NCBI RefSeq assembly: GCF_037055325.1
Contig: NZ_CP146373.1
Span: forward strand, 186,001-250,000
Direction of reading: 5' to 3'
Length of the DNA stretch: 64,000 bases
Source: Arachnia propionica
GTDB taxonomy: Bacteria; Actinomycetota; Actinomycetes; Propionibacteriales; Propionibacteriaceae
Within the stretch, counting starts at the first letter, position 1. Each line of letters begins with the position of its first letter. This document shows positions 40,091 through 50,849 of this stretch, one piece after another. Under the pieces are notes generated by a model that was not told the DNA's origin, ran no database searches, and saw nothing but the letters and a program-made list of their open reading frames with translations. The position numbers and the translations under genes are program-made.

Positions 40091-41827
40091 ATGTCCAGGA
40101 CAGACGGCCAGTTGCTGACGGGCGCGCAGGCGCTCGTCGAGTCTCTTGAACGCGCCGGGGTAGAAGTGGCCTTCGGTATTCCCGGAGGAGCGATCCTTCC
40201 CGCGTACGACCCGTTGTTCGACTCGAGGATCCGGCACATCTTGGTGCGCCATGAACAAGGTGGCGGGCACGCCGCTGAGGGCTACGCGATCGCGAGCGGC
40301 AGGGTCGGGGTCTGCATCGCCACATCCGGCCCCGGGGCGACGAACCTGGTCACCGCGATCGGCAACGCCTACATGGATTCCACTCCGCTTGTGGCGATCA
40401 CCGGGCAGGTCAACGGAACCGCCATCGGCACCGACGCCTTCCAAGAGGCCGACATCCGTGGGATCGTGATGCCGATCACGAAACACAGCTTCCTAATCAA
40501 GGAAACCAAGGAGATCCCCCTGGCCATCAAGGAGGCCTTCCACATCGCAGCGACCGGGAGGCCCGGACCCGTACTTGTCGATATCGCAAAGGACGCGCTG
40601 GCTGCGAAGGCTCCATTCCGCTGGCCCGAGGAACTCGATCTGCCCGGGTACAAACCCACAGTCAAACCACACGTTCGCCAGATCCGTGCGGCTGCGAAGC
40701 TGATCTCGCAGTCCAGGAAGCCGGTTCTCTACGTTGGCGGGGGCATCGTCAAGGCGGAGGCATTCGAGGAACTCGCATCCCTGGTGGAGAAGGCTCGCAT
40801 ACCCGTGGTCACCACCCTGATGGCTCGTGGTGCGTTCCCCGACTCTCATCCACTGCACATGGGGATGCCCGGGATGCATGGGACCGTTGCCGCCGTGGGT
40901 GCGCTCCAGCGCGCCGATCTGCTCATCGCCATCGGCACCCGGTTTGATGACCGGGTCACGGGCAGGCTGGATTCCTTCGCGCCCAACGCCAAGGTGATTC
41001 ATGCCGACATAGACCCAGCCGAGATCGGCAAGAACCGCGCGGTCGATGTGCCGATCGTGGGCGACTGCCGCCAGACCCTGGCCCTGCTCGTCAAAGAAAT
41101 TGATCGCGCACCCGACACCGAGGAGTGGATACAAGTCCTCGGCAAGATGAAGGAACGCTACCAACCCCGCTGGGACGAGGCGCCGGACGGAAAACTCTCG
41201 CCGCAGGAGGTCATTCAGCGCATCGGACGACTCAGCCCCGAGGACGCCATCTATGTCACCGGGGTCGGACAACATCAGATGTGGTCGGCGCACTTTCTGC
41301 CCCACGAACGGCCCATGAAATGGCTCACCTCCGGTGGCGCGGGCACCATGGGGTTCTGCATTCCTGCAGCGATGGGAGCCAAGGTGGCCGAGCCCGACAA
41401 GGTGGTGTGGGGCATCGACGGCGACGGTTGTTTCCAGATGACCAACCAGGAGCTGGTCACGTGCGTCTTGAATCGGATCCCGATCAAGATCGCGGTCATC
41501 AACAACCATGCACTGGGAATGGTCAGGCAGTGGCAGTCCCTGTTCTACGACTCCCGCTACTCCAACACCGATCTCCACACCGAGCACCTTCCAAACTTCC
41601 CGATGCTGGCTGAGGCGATGGGCTGTGTCGGCCTGCGTGCGACCAATGAGGACGAGATGGATGAGTGCATTGCGAAGGCGCTGGAGATCAACGACCGCCC
41701 CGTCGTGGTGGAGTTCGTCGTCCACAAGGACGCGATGGTGTGGCCCATGGTGGCCGCGGGGGTCAGCAACGATGAAATCCAGGTGGCCCGTAACATGGCC
41801 CCAGTGTGGGAAGAGGAAGAACTGTGA
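40091..41827 (+). CDS. ilvB: Acetolactate synthase, large (catalytic) subunit
   Basis: First common step of valine, leucine and isoleucine synthesis: condenses two pyruvates, or pyruvate and 2-oxobutyrate, using ThDP, Mg and FAD. 578 residues. ThDP glutamate in [43 protein letters not shown], the FAD-binding middle domain, and the C-terminal ThDP motif [29 protein letters not shown] (GDG...NN). GGGAGAG lies 4 nt before the ATG. First gene of ilvBNC, controlled by the attenuator upstream. Its stop overlaps the GTG of ilvN. Confidence 0.96.
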   Translation: MSRTDGQLLTGAQALVESLERAGVEVAFGIPGGAILPAYDPLFDSRIRHILVRHEQGGGHAAEGYAIASGRVGVCIATSGPGATNLVTAIGNAYMDSTPLVAITGQVNGTAIGTDAFQEADIRGIVMPITKHSFLIKETKEIPLAIKEAFHIAATGRPGPVLVDIAKDALAAKAPFRWPEELDLPGYKPTVKPHVRQIRAAAKLISQSRKPVLYVGGGIVKAEAFEELASLVEKARIPVVTTLMARGAFPDSHPLHMGMPGMHGTVAAVGALQRADLLIAIGTRFDDRVTGRLDSFAPNAKVIHADIDPAEIGKNRAVDVPIVGDCRQTLALLVKEIDRAPDTEEWIQVLGKMKERYQPRWDEAPDGKLSPQEVIQRIGRLSPEDAIYVTGVGQHQMWSAHFLPHERPMKWLTSGGAGTMGFCIPAAMGAKVAEPDKVVWGIDGDGCFQMTNQELVTCVLNRIPIKIAVINNHALGMVRQWQSLFYDSRYSNTDLHTEHLPNFPMLAEAMGCVGLRATNEDEMDECIAKALEINDRPVVVEFVVHKDAMVWPMVAAGVSNDEIQVARNMAPVWEEEEL

Positions 41828-42330
41828 ACACGCACACCCTCGGGGTTCTGGTCTCCAACAAACCGGGCGTCCTGGCTCGGATCGCCGCTCTTTTCTCCCG
41901 TCGCGGCTTCAACATCGACTCGCTTGCCGTCGGTCCCACGGAGCGTCCGGAGATTTCCCGGATGACGGTGGTGGCCTCCGTCGAGGACGAGGCTGTTTTG
42001 GAACAGATCGTCAAACAGCTGAACAAATTGATTGAGGTCCGCAAGGTGCTGGAGCTCGGTCCCAACACTGTGCGCCGTGAGATGGTGCTGGTCAAGGTCC
42101 ACGCAGATGTGCACTCACGCAGCCAGATCATCGATGTGGTGAGCCTGTTCCGGGGGAAGGCCGTGGACGTCAGTCCCGAGTCCATCACCATCGAAGCCAC
42201 TGGCAGTCCTGAGAAGCTCACCGCCCTGCTGGAGATGCTGTCCCCCCACGGTATCCAGGAGTTGGTGCAGTCGGGGCAGGTTGCCCTGGGGCGAGGGGGC
42301 AGAACCCTCGCCGATCACAAGTCCAAGTAA
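41824..42330 (+). CDS. ilvN: Acetolactate synthase, small (regulatory) subunit
   Basis: Regulatory subunit that activates IlvB and gives valine feedback sensitivity. 168 residues starting at GTG 41824, overlapping the ilvB stop (GTGA). N-terminal ACT domain [35 protein letters not shown]-terminal ALS_ss_C domain [11 protein letters not shown]...[29 protein letters not shown]. Length and order match the family. Confidence 0.96.
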   Translation: MNTHTLGVLVSNKPGVLARIAALFSRRGFNIDSLAVGPTERPEISRMTVVASVEDEAVLEQIVKQLNKLIEVRKVLELGPNTVRREMVLVKVHADVHSRSQIIDVVSLFRGKAVDVSPESITIEATGSPEKLTALLEMLSPHGIQELVQSGQVALGRGGRTLADHKSK

Positions 42331-43389
<1,059 letters not shown>

Positions 43390-43404
43390 GCCCAACGCCG
43401 ACAG

Positions 43405-43433
43405 CGGGTGCCCGCCTCGGCTGCGGGCACCCG
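43405..43433 (+). terminator. Terminator of ilvBNC
   Basis: A perfect 11-bp stem, CGGGTGCCCGC (43405-43415) and GCGGGCACCCG (43423-43433), loop CTCGGCT, followed by TTGTTCC. It lies 15 nt after the ilvC stop and ends the operon, though the MFS gene starts only 27 nt later and could get read-through. Confidence 0.8.
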
Positions 43434-43460
43434 TTGTTCCGATTCGGAGGAAGAAATGAA

Positions 43461-44789
43461 ATGCTGACCAGGACAGAACGCCTGGAACGCCTGCCCATGA
43501 CGCGTGAACACGGCGCATTGCTGGGTGCATCGGGGGTCGGGTGGGCTCTGGACGCGATGGATGTGGGCCTGATTTCTTTCGTCATTGTTGCCCTCGGGCA
43601 GCAGTGGGGGCTGGATGACACCACCAAATCGTGGGTCGTCTCGGTCGGCTTCGTCGGCATGGCCTTAGGAGCCACATTCGGCGGGTTGCTCGCTGACAAG
43701 ATCGGTCGTCGCAGCGTGTTTGCGCTCACGCTGCTTGTCTACGGGATGGCGACGGGGGCCACAGCCGTCGTCTCCTCGGTTACCGCCCTGCTGTTACTGC
43801 GTTTCGTGGTGGGTTTGGGGCTCGGTGCCGAACTTCCGGTGGCCTCCACCTTGATCTCGGAGTTCGCTCCCCGGCGGATCCGGGGTCGAGTGGTGGTCTG
43901 GTTGGAGGCGTTCTGGGCCGTGGGGTGGATCCTGTCGGCGATCGTCGGGTACTTCGTGGTGGCCGGTTCCGAGGACGGATGGCGCTGGGCACTGGCGCTG
44001 GGTGCGGTTCCGGCCTTGTGGGCGCTGCTGATTCGCCTCGGTACACCCGAATCCGTGCGGTACCTGGAGGCAGTGGGACACTATGAGCAGGCCGAGGTGA
44101 CGGTTCGGTGTTTCGAGAGGTCCGCGAAAATCTACTACGACGGCCCCACGATCGACACCCCCGAACAAGCCGCGAAGCACCAGGGAGAGACGATCAGGAC
44201 GACTGGTCTCACCCTGTTTTCAGCACAACTGAGGCGACGCACTCTGGCGTTCTGGTTGGTGTGGTTCTGCATCAATCTGTCCTACTACGGGGCTTTCATT
44301 TGGATTCCATCGCTGCTGGTGAAGCAGGGTTTCACCCTGGTCAAGTCCTTCGAGTTCACCTTGATCATCACCGTGGCCCAACTTCCCGGATACGCCGTTG
44401 CGGCCTGGCTGATCGAGGTCATCGGACGCCGTCTGACCCTGGCACTGTTTCTGGTCGGCTCTGCCCTTTCTGCGCTGGGTTTTGCGATGGCAGGGACGCA
44501 GGGCGCGATCATCGCAGCCGGATGCGCCCTGTCGTTTTTCAACCTGGGGGCGTGGGGTGCACTGTACGCCATCGGCCCCGAGCTGTACCCCACGTCACTG
44601 CGCGGCACCGGTACCGGGGCGGCGGCCGGGGTGGGGAGGGTCGCGTCGATCATCGCACCCCTGCTCGTCCCGGTGTTGATGGGAAGCGGAGGCATCGTGA
44701 CCACTTTTGCGGTCTTCGCGGTTTCTTTCGCGATGGCCGCGGGCGCCGCTTTCCTACTCCCCGAAAAACGCGATGCCGGTATCGACTGA
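43461..44789 (+). CDS. MFS transporter (NiaP / aromatic-acid:proton symporter-like)
   Basis: 12-TM major facilitator of 442 residues, in the cytoplasmic membrane. Begins MLTRTERLERLPMTREHGALLGASGVGWALDAMDVGLISFV; the Asp pair (DAMD) in TM1 and motif A GLLADKIGRRSVFA fit the sugar-porter/AAHS branch, including niacin transporter NiaP/YceI. PESVRYLEAVGHYEQA after TM6 and PELYPTSLRGTGTGAAAGVGR near the end are family marks. GGAGGA lies 9 nt before ATG 43461. Substrate cannot be assigned; neighbours give no clear hint. Confidence 0.86.
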   Translation: MLTRTERLERLPMTREHGALLGASGVGWALDAMDVGLISFVIVALGQQWGLDDTTKSWVVSVGFVGMALGATFGGLLADKIGRRSVFALTLLVYGMATGATAVVSSVTALLLLRFVVGLGLGAELPVASTLISEFAPRRIRGRVVVWLEAFWAVGWILSAIVGYFVVAGSEDGWRWALALGAVPALWALLIRLGTPESVRYLEAVGHYEQAEVTVRCFERSAKIYYDGPTIDTPEQAAKHQGETIRTTGLTLFSAQLRRRTLAFWLVWFCINLSYYGAFIWIPSLLVKQGFTLVKSFEFTLIITVAQLPGYAVAAWLIEVIGRRLTLALFLVGSALSALGFAMAGTQGAIIAAGCALSFFNLGAWGALYAIGPELYPTSLRGTGTGAAAGVGRVASIIAPLLVPVLMGSGGIVTTFAVFAVSFAMAAGAAFLLPEKRDAGID

Positions 44790-44849
44790 TATGGGCCGGG
44801 TCTGGAACCAGTGGGCTGACGGGCTCGTAGAGAGTGTTCCGGAACCTTG

Positions 44850-47408
44850 ATGCCTTTGAGGTTGCACCAGCGGGAGGCTCTTGACGCCTGGCGTAGGAAT
44901 ATCTCGGCGGGGGTTTCCAGGGGTTGGATCGTCCTGCCACCGGGCGCCGGCAAGACCATGGTCGGTGTGCGGGCGATTCGCGAGTCAGGGCGCACCGGTG
45001 TGGTTTTCAGTCCGAACATCGCCATTCAGGGCCAGTGGCAGGTCGCTGCGCCGGAGGTTCGCTGCCTGACCTATCAGGCACTTGCCAATTTCGGGGACGA
45101 CCTCGGTGGGAGCACACAGCTGGCTCGTCTGCACCCGAACGGAAGAGCCTTGGTGGCCGAGCTCGCAGCTACGGAGAACCTGATGATCGTCTTGGACGAA
45201 TGCCATCACCTGCTCCGGACGTGGGGACGGCTGCTGGCCGAGGTGCTCGGACTGTTGTCCGACGCCGTCGTACTGGGTCTCACGGCCACCCCGGCAACCG
45301 CCCTGACTGGAGCGGAGGCCATCCTGGAGAACGAACTCTTCGGTGAGATCACGTATTCCGCGACCATTCCCCAAGTGGTGGCGGCCGGGGACCTGGTCCC
45401 TTATCAGGAGCTTGGCTGGCTGACGAACCCCACCGCCGCTGAACGCGACTGGCTGGGAGAGCAGCAGGGGAGGGTTCAGGAACTGCTCACCCATCTCAGC
45501 GCCCCGGACAGGGCGAGCATTTCACTCTTCGAGGCAGTGGCGAACCTGCAGGCCAACGTCTCCTGGGAGGACCTCGCGGCCACGGATGAACGCCTGACCG
45601 ATGCCCTACTGCGCCTCGCCCACGCGGGTTACGCCGAACCACCCATCGGAGTTGCGTTCGGCGAGTGTCACCGACGCGATCCCGGAATCGAGGACTGGGT
45701 GGCGGTACTGAACCAGTGGCTCCTTCCGTTGGTCGACAGCCCCGACCCGCGGGACCACGCCCTGATCATGGAGGTCCGGGAGGTTCTTCCCTCCATCGGT
45801 TACCGCTGGACTCGGCGAGGCATCAGCGCGACCGCCTCCACCATGGACCGGGTACTGGCCCGCAGCGCTTCCAAGGCTCTCGCCGCGGTCGAGATAGTAA
45901 GTCTGGAGGAGGAAAACCTCGGAGCTGACCTGCGCGCCCTGGTGGTGTGCGATTTCGAGCGGGCGGCCGCGCTGCCACACGGTCTGTGCGACGTGGTGAC
46001 CGCGGACTCGGGATCGGCCTGGCAGACCTTGAAGGCCTTGGCCGAGAACCCGGTCGGGCAGCGCCTCGAACCGTTGCTCGTCACCGCTGGGGTCGTCGCG
46101 GGAACCCCGTCGAGTTCCCGGGCGCTGATGGACTTCGCCGCGGGTCGGCTCCCCGGGCACTCCTTGGATATCGCCGAGGAGGAGGGTCTGGTGCGGGTTC
46201 TCGGCTGGAATGTCCGCCAGTGGGTGCCGGTGGTCACCGATTTCTTCCAGATGGGTGGCACCAGGCTCTTGGTCGGTACCCGTGGGCTGCTGGGGGAGGG
46301 ATGGGACGCCCCGGGCGTCAACTGTCTGGTGGACCTGACCAGCGCAACCACACCTGGTGCCGTGATTCAGCTTCGCGGGCGCAGCCTACGACGCGACCCG
46401 GAGAATCCGGCTAAGGTCGCGATCAACTGGTCGGTGGCCTGCGTCGCCGACGGGGTGATGGGGGACGCGGATTGGCGTCGTCTCGTGCGCAAGCACCGTG
46501 GTTACCTCGCTCCCGACGAGCGGGGCGATCTGGTGGACGGGGTGGCGCACCTGGCTGGTGGGTTCAGCGAGTTTCGGACTCCGGAATCGGACGGGATCGA
46601 GGCCGCCAACATTCTTGCGGCCCGGCGTTCCCGGGAACGCGACCGGGTCACAGAGCAATGGAACGACCCGCGGATCAGGACCGGCCGGGAGGTGTCGGTG
46701 GTGCGGGTGAGTTCCAGGGCGAAGGAACCGTTGACCGGAAGCGGTTTCGGGGAGGCGGCGCCCCGGAGGCTGGGGCTTGTGCTGTGGCCCTGGGCGCTGG
46801 GCACGGCCCTGGTGCTGGTGGTGCTGGGGCTGTCCTGGTGGGTGGTCGCCGCACTGGTGTTGACAGGAGCGGATCTGTTGATCCGGGTGATACGGGCGGG
46901 ACGCAGGCTCACCGGGCTGGCGGCGAACGTCGGTGTTGGCAGGGTGGCTAGGGCGGTTGCCGATGCTCTCCAGGCTTGCGGCTTGCTCACTGCAGGGGCC
47001 GGGGCGGTTGCGGTGGAGGTCAGAGGACAGGAACTGCACTGTCGACTGCTCAGAGTGTCCGCGGAGGAAGCAGCCAAGTTCGCGGAGGCTTTGGACGAGG
47101 CGTTGCAGCCTGTTTCCCGACCCCGATATCTGATCTCCCGTCTCACCGCCGCCCCACCCCGGTTTCGGGACGTCTTGAGGCTTGCCCTGACCGGGTGGGA
47201 AACCGTTCTGGAAACCTGGCATCCGGTCCCGAGCGTGCTCGCCTCCAGCCGGGACCAGGCCGATGCCTACCTACTCGCCTGGAAGCGATGGGTGGGGGAA
47301 GGGGAGGTTCGGTACGCTCACGGCCCCGAGGGCAAGGGCATCACGCGAGCGGTGCGTGGCGCCGATCCGTGGCAGTTCACCTCGGTGATTCGTCTGCACT
47401 GGGAGTGA
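44850..47408 (+). CDS. SF2 DEAD/DEAH helicase with C-terminal membrane segments
   Basis: Protein of 852 residues. N-terminal half is an SF2 helicase of the Res/UvrB-like type: LRLHQREALDAW, Walker A PPGAGKT (residues 30-36), VLDECHHLL, GLTATPATALTG, and the second lobe LLVGTRGLLGEGWDAPGVNCLVDLTSATTPGAVIQLRGRSLR (motifs V and VI). At about residues 645-690 two hydrophobic segments (WPWALGTALVLVVLGLSWW, VVAALVLTGADLLIRVI) form a membrane hairpin, then an about 165-residue soluble tail. No nuclease or methylase lies nearby. Start ATG 44850; no strong ribosome site. Function unknown; the membrane part is unusual for a helicase. Confidence 0.85.
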   Translation: MPLRLHQREALDAWRRNISAGVSRGWIVLPPGAGKTMVGVRAIRESGRTGVVFSPNIAIQGQWQVAAPEVRCLTYQALANFGDDLGGSTQLARLHPNGRALVAELAATENLMIVLDECHHLLRTWGRLLAEVLGLLSDAVVLGLTATPATALTGAEAILENELFGEITYSATIPQVVAAGDLVPYQELGWLTNPTAAERDWLGEQQGRVQELLTHLSAPDRASISLFEAVANLQANVSWEDLAATDERLTDALLRLAHAGYAEPPIGVAFGECHRRDPGIEDWVAVLNQWLLPLVDSPDPRDHALIMEVREVLPSIGYRWTRRGISATASTMDRVLARSASKALAAVEIVSLEEENLGADLRALVVCDFERAAALPHGLCDVVTADSGSAWQTLKALAENPVGQRLEPLLVTAGVVAGTPSSSRALMDFAAGRLPGHSLDIAEEEGLVRVLGWNVRQWVPVVTDFFQMGGTRLLVGTRGLLGEGWDAPGVNCLVDLTSATTPGAVIQLRGRSLRRDPENPAKVAINWSVACVADGVMGDADWRRLVRKHRGYLAPDERGDLVDGVAHLAGGFSEFRTPESDGIEAANILAARRSRERDRVTEQWNDPRIRTGREVSVVRVSSRAKEPLTGSGFGEAAPRRLGLVLWPWALGTALVLVVLGLSWWVVAALVLTGADLLIRVIRAGRRLTGLAANVGVGRVARAVADALQACGLLTAGAGAVAVEVRGQELHCRLLRVSAEEAAKFAEALDEALQPVSRPRYLISRLTAAPPRFRDVLRLALTGWETVLETWHPVPSVLASSRDQADAYLLAWKRWVGEGEVRYAHGPEGKGITRAVRGADPWQFTSVIRLHWE

Positions 47409-47590
47409 GTGCTCTTGTGGTTCGAGTTGGCTGGTTCACCATGCCGCACTTCTGATGTGCTGACAGGCCATTGGAGCCGGGTCGCTGTTGCTTCTCTCAA
47501 GTGCTTCTCTTGGAGACCGGGAGCAGGCTGCCCTGCACTCTTGGATTGGTAGAATTAGACCTGTAGTACACGACGGGAGGGTCTTACAGG

Positions 47591-48094
47591 GTGAGTGTCT
47601 TCCTGATTCTCGGAGTCGTAGGAATCGCAGTCCTGCTGGTGTCTTTGATCCTGGGGGATCTGCTGGATTCGGCTCTTCATTTCGACGGCTTGGATTCCGA
47701 GGTCTTCTCAACCTCGGTCATCGCGGCCTTCATCGGGGCCTTCGGGTTCGGTGGGGTGGCCGTCCAGGAATTCACGAACAATGTGTGGTTGGCCTCCTTG
47801 GTCGGCATGGTCACGGGAAGCCTGGCTGGCTGGGGGGCGGTGACTCTCACTCGCTTCCTGAAACGCGCAGAAACCGGGCAGGCGCTTCGCAGTGACCACC
47901 TGATCGGGGCGGAAGCCCATGTCATCACGGACATTCCGGAAGACGGTTTCGGCGAAATCCGGATCGGCACCCACAAGCGAGCAGCACGGGCGGAACTGCC
48001 GATTCCCGCCGGAACCCCGGTCTGGGTTTCTGGTGTCCTGTCTCCCACAGCCGTCGAGGTTCGTCCCAGCGTCAATGAGCTTCCCCAGCCCTGA
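47591..48094 (+). CDS. NfeD-like / YuaF-type membrane protein
   Basis: 167 residues. Two to three N-terminal membrane segments (VFLILGVVGIAVLLVSLILGDLL and FIGAFGFGGVAV...LVGMVTGSLAGWGAV), then a C-terminal OB-like fold (LIGAEAHVITDIPEDGFGEIRI...GTPVWVSGVLSPTAVEVRP). This is the short NfeD1b/YuaF form paired with flotillins, which is the case here: the flotillin gene starts 26 nt later. GTG start with GGGAGGG upstream. A possible -10 box TAGAAT lies at 47550-47555. Likely helps organise membrane microdomains or flotillin function. Confidence 0.85.
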   Translation: MSVFLILGVVGIAVLLVSLILGDLLDSALHFDGLDSEVFSTSVIAAFIGAFGFGGVAVQEFTNNVWLASLVGMVTGSLAGWGAVTLTRFLKRAETGQALRSDHLIGAEAHVITDIPEDGFGEIRIGTHKRAARAELPIPAGTPVWVSGVLSPTAVEVRPSVNELPQP

Positions 48095-48120
48095 GCAGAA
48101 ACAGAAAGGTCCAAATATCC

Positions 48121-49623
48121 ATGAATAATTTCTCCTCCCTGATCACCGGAGTGGGAGGCATACTTCTACTGATCGCCCTGCTGATCTGGCTGGTTGCCAG
48201 CCGGTACCGGGTGGCCCGTCCGAATGAGGCCTACATCATCACGGGCCAGAAGGGCAAGGCGGTCACCAACCCCGAGACCGGCCTGGTTTCCACCGACCTG
48301 TCCGGACAGAAGGTCATCATGGGCGGCGGTGTCTTCGTGATCCCTCTGATCCAGCGTTTGCACGTGCTCGACCTGTCCAGTCGTCGCATCATGGTGCAGA
48401 TCCGCAACGCGGTCTCCGGTCAGGGCATCAAACTGAACCTCGACGGCGTTGCAATTGTCAAGGTGGGTGGCAACGAGGACTCCATCCGTGCCGCTGCACA
48501 GCGCTTCCTGATGCAGCAGGAGGAAATCGAGACGTTCACCCAGGAAACCCTTGCTGGTGCGCTCCGATCCATCGTCGGTGGGCTTTCCGTGGAGCAGATC
48601 ATTCGTGACCGTGCTGCTTTCGCACAGAGGGTGGCCGATGAGTCGGAGGCATCCCTGACTGGTCAGGGTCTGGTGCTTGACACCTTCCAGATTCAGGACA
48701 TCACCGACGATGGTTCCTACTTGTCGGACTTGGGGCGTCCGGAGTCGGCCAAGGTTGGTCAGATTGCCGCGATCGCCGAAGCCGATGCTCGACGGGAGGC
48801 TGAACAGGCGAGGCTGGCCGCCGAGCAGGAGATTGCGATCTCGGAGCGGGCCCTTGTGCTCAAAGAGGCCGAGATCAAGGCCGAAACGGATGCTGCTCGC
48901 GCCCAGGCAGCCGCAGCTGGGCCGCTCGCCCAGGCCGATCGTGATCAGGCCATCCTTACCGAGCAGGAGAAGGTCGCCGTGCGGCAGGCGGCGCTGAAGG
49001 ACCGCCAGCTCGACACCGAAGTCCGCAAACCCGCGGACGCGAAACGGTACGAGACCGAGACCGCGGCCCAGGGACGGCGCAACTCCGAGATCTTCGAAGC
49101 CGAGGCCCGCAAGGCAGCCGCCATCGCCAACGCAGAGGCCCAGGCCGAGACAGCACGTCTTACCGGTGAAGGTGAGAAACAGCGCCGTGCCGCACTCGCC
49201 GAGGCTGAGGCCATCGAAGGTGCGCGTCGCGGTGAGGCCGAGAAGGCACGTCGTATCGCCGAGGCCGATGCCATCCGCGCCGAGGGAGAGGCCAAGGCCG
49301 CCGCGGCCCTTGCCGTCGGTACCGCTGAGGCGGAAGCCATGAACAAGCGGGCCGCCGCCTTCGCGAACTACAACGAGGCAGCGGTGTTGCAGATGCTTGT
49401 TGAGGTGCTGCCGCAGGTCGCTGAGAAGGTTGCCGCCCCCATGGGCAGCATCGACAAACTCACCGTTGTCTCCACGGAAGGGGCGGCCGCGTTGCCCCGT
49501 CAGGTCAACGACAACGTGCTGCAGACCGTCGAGATGATCAAGAACACCACTGGTATCGACCTGCTTGACATCCTGAAGGGTCACACGAGCGGCAAAGCTC
49601 TCAAGGGCGAAACCGTCGAGTGA
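48121..49623 (+). CDS. Flotillin-family SPFH-domain protein
   Basis: Membrane scaffold protein of 500 residues (FloT/YuaG-like). N-terminal membrane segment (ITGVGGILLLIALLIWLVA), SPFH/band-7 domain (residues about 30-200: YRVARPNEAYIITG, GGGVFVIPLIQRLHVLDLSSRRI, LAGALRSIVGGLSVEQIIRDR), then a long Glu/Ala-rich coiled coil (about 220-420, repeats of AEA and EAEA) and a short C-terminal tail. Forms an operon with the NfeD-like gene upstream. Ends at a strong bidirectional terminator. Confidence 0.92.
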   Translation: MNNFSSLITGVGGILLLIALLIWLVASRYRVARPNEAYIITGQKGKAVTNPETGLVSTDLSGQKVIMGGGVFVIPLIQRLHVLDLSSRRIMVQIRNAVSGQGIKLNLDGVAIVKVGGNEDSIRAAAQRFLMQQEEIETFTQETLAGALRSIVGGLSVEQIIRDRAAFAQRVADESEASLTGQGLVLDTFQIQDITDDGSYLSDLGRPESAKVGQIAAIAEADARREAEQARLAAEQEIAISERALVLKEAEIKAETDAARAQAAAAGPLAQADRDQAILTEQEKVAVRQAALKDRQLDTEVRKPADAKRYETETAAQGRRNSEIFEAEARKAAAIANAEAQAETARLTGEGEKQRRAALAEAEAIEGARRGEAEKARRIAEADAIRAEGEAKAAAALAVGTAEAEAMNKRAAAFANYNEAAVLQMLVEVLPQVAEKVAAPMGSIDKLTVVSTEGAAALPRQVNDNVLQTVEMIKNTTGIDLLDILKGHTSGKALKGETVE

Positions 49624-49637
49624 CAATCCCTGGAGCG

Positions 49638-49671
49638 CGAGGGGCTGGACCTCATCAGGTCCGGCCCCTCG
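49638..49671. terminator. Bidirectional terminator between flotillin and leuB
   Basis: CGAGGGGCTGGACC (49638-49651) pairs along its whole length, with one G-U, to GGTCCGGCCCCTCG (49658-49671), loop TCATCA. It lies between convergent genes, 14 nt after the flotillin stop and 9 nt from the leuB stop. Confidence 0.8.
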
Positions 49672-49680
49672 TCTCGTTGA

Positions 49681-50736
49681 TCAGCTGGCCACGGCGGCGG
49701 CAATCCGGTCTCCGACCTCGGAGGTCTTGACGGCGCCGGGGGTGCGGCCCGCGATATCGGCGGCAACTGCGTCGTCAATGCGGCGGGCCGTCTCGGGGTG
49801 TCCCAGGTGCGCCAACAACAGAGCCACGGAACTGATGGCCGCGGTCGGATCAGCGATGCCTCGACCGGCGATGTCCGGAGCCGAACCATGAACGGGCTCG
49901 AACATTGATGGGTACTCGCCTGACGGGTTGATGTTCGCGGAGGCCGCCAGGCCGATGCCCCCCGTGACCGCCGCAGCCAGGTCTGTGACGATGTCGCCGA
50001 ACAGATTGTCGGTGACTATCACGTCGAACCGGGCAGGGTCGACCACCATGGCGATCATGGCGGCGTCGATGTGCAGGTAGTCGCGTGTGACCTCAGGAAA
50101 CTCCTCACCGATCTGATCGAAGAGGCGACGCCATAGGCCCCCGGCATTGACCAGGACGTTGTGCTTGTGCAGCAGGGTGATCCTGCCACGCCGCGCCCGG
50201 GCGCGTATGAACGCGTCACGAACCACGCGCTCCACACCGAAAGCAGTGTTGACGGAAACCTCGGTGGCAATCTCCTGAGGGGTGCCGATTCGCACTGCGC
50301 CACCATTGCCGCAGTAGAGTCCCTCGGTTCCTTCACGCACCACCACGAAGTCGATGCCGCCCTGGGCCGCGACCTCGGGGGACAGGGGAGTGGAAACTCC
50401 CGAGTAGAGCCGTGACGGGCGGAGGTTCACTGCGTGATCGAAGGCGAACCTGAGCTTCAGCAGCAGTCCCCGTTCGAGCAGGCCGCTCGGGATCTTGTCC
50501 GAACCGGGCGCAGCCCCGACCGCTCCGAGCAGGATGGCGTTGGTGGCCCGCAGATCCTCCAGAGTGGAGTCGGATAGGACCTCGCCGGTACGCAACCAAT
50601 GCTCCGCACCGAGATCGAGATGCACCTCCTCGAAAGTGTTTTCGCCCGCGGCGGCCCGCAACACCTTGAGCGCCTCGGCAGTCACCTCCGGGCCGATACC
50701 GTCGCCGCCAATAACTGCCAGGGTCTGTCGTGTCAT
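49681..50736 (-). CDS. leuB: 3-isopropylmalate dehydrogenase
   Basis: Leucine synthesis: oxidative decarboxylation of 3-isopropylmalate to 2-oxoisocaproate, NAD-dependent. 351 residues. [10 protein letters not shown] at the N-terminus, substrate-site [24 protein letters not shown], and the metal/NAD signature [31 protein letters not shown], then [18 protein letters not shown]. Here it stands alone, convergent with flotillin and divergent from an FAH hydrolase, not beside leuCD about 5 kb away. Confidence 0.96.
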   Translation of the reverse strand: MTRQTLAVIGGDGIGPEVTAEALKVLRAAAGENTFEEVHLDLGAEHWLRTGEVLSDSTLEDLRATNAILLGAVGAAPGSDKIPSGLLERGLLLKLRFAFDHAVNLRPSRLYSGVSTPLSPEVAAQGGIDFVVVREGTEGLYCGNGGAVRIGTPQEIATEVSVNTAFGVERVVRDAFIRARARRGRITLLHKHNVLVNAGGLWRRLFDQIGEEFPEVTRDYLHIDAAMIAMVVDPARFDVIVTDNLFGDIVTDLAAAVTGGIGLAASANINPSGEYPSMFEPVHGSAPDIAGRGIADPTAAISSVALLLAHLGHPETARRIDDAVAADIAGRTPGAVKTSEVGDRIAAAVAS

Positions 50737-50849
50737 GCGGGAAGACTAGGCGTGCCATCGGTGGTGGCAGTCCGATTCCCACTTCTCGAGATGGATGCGA
50801 TCGCCGCGGCCTCGCGCCCCGATCCCGGTTCCGTCGCTAGGCTTGCAGC

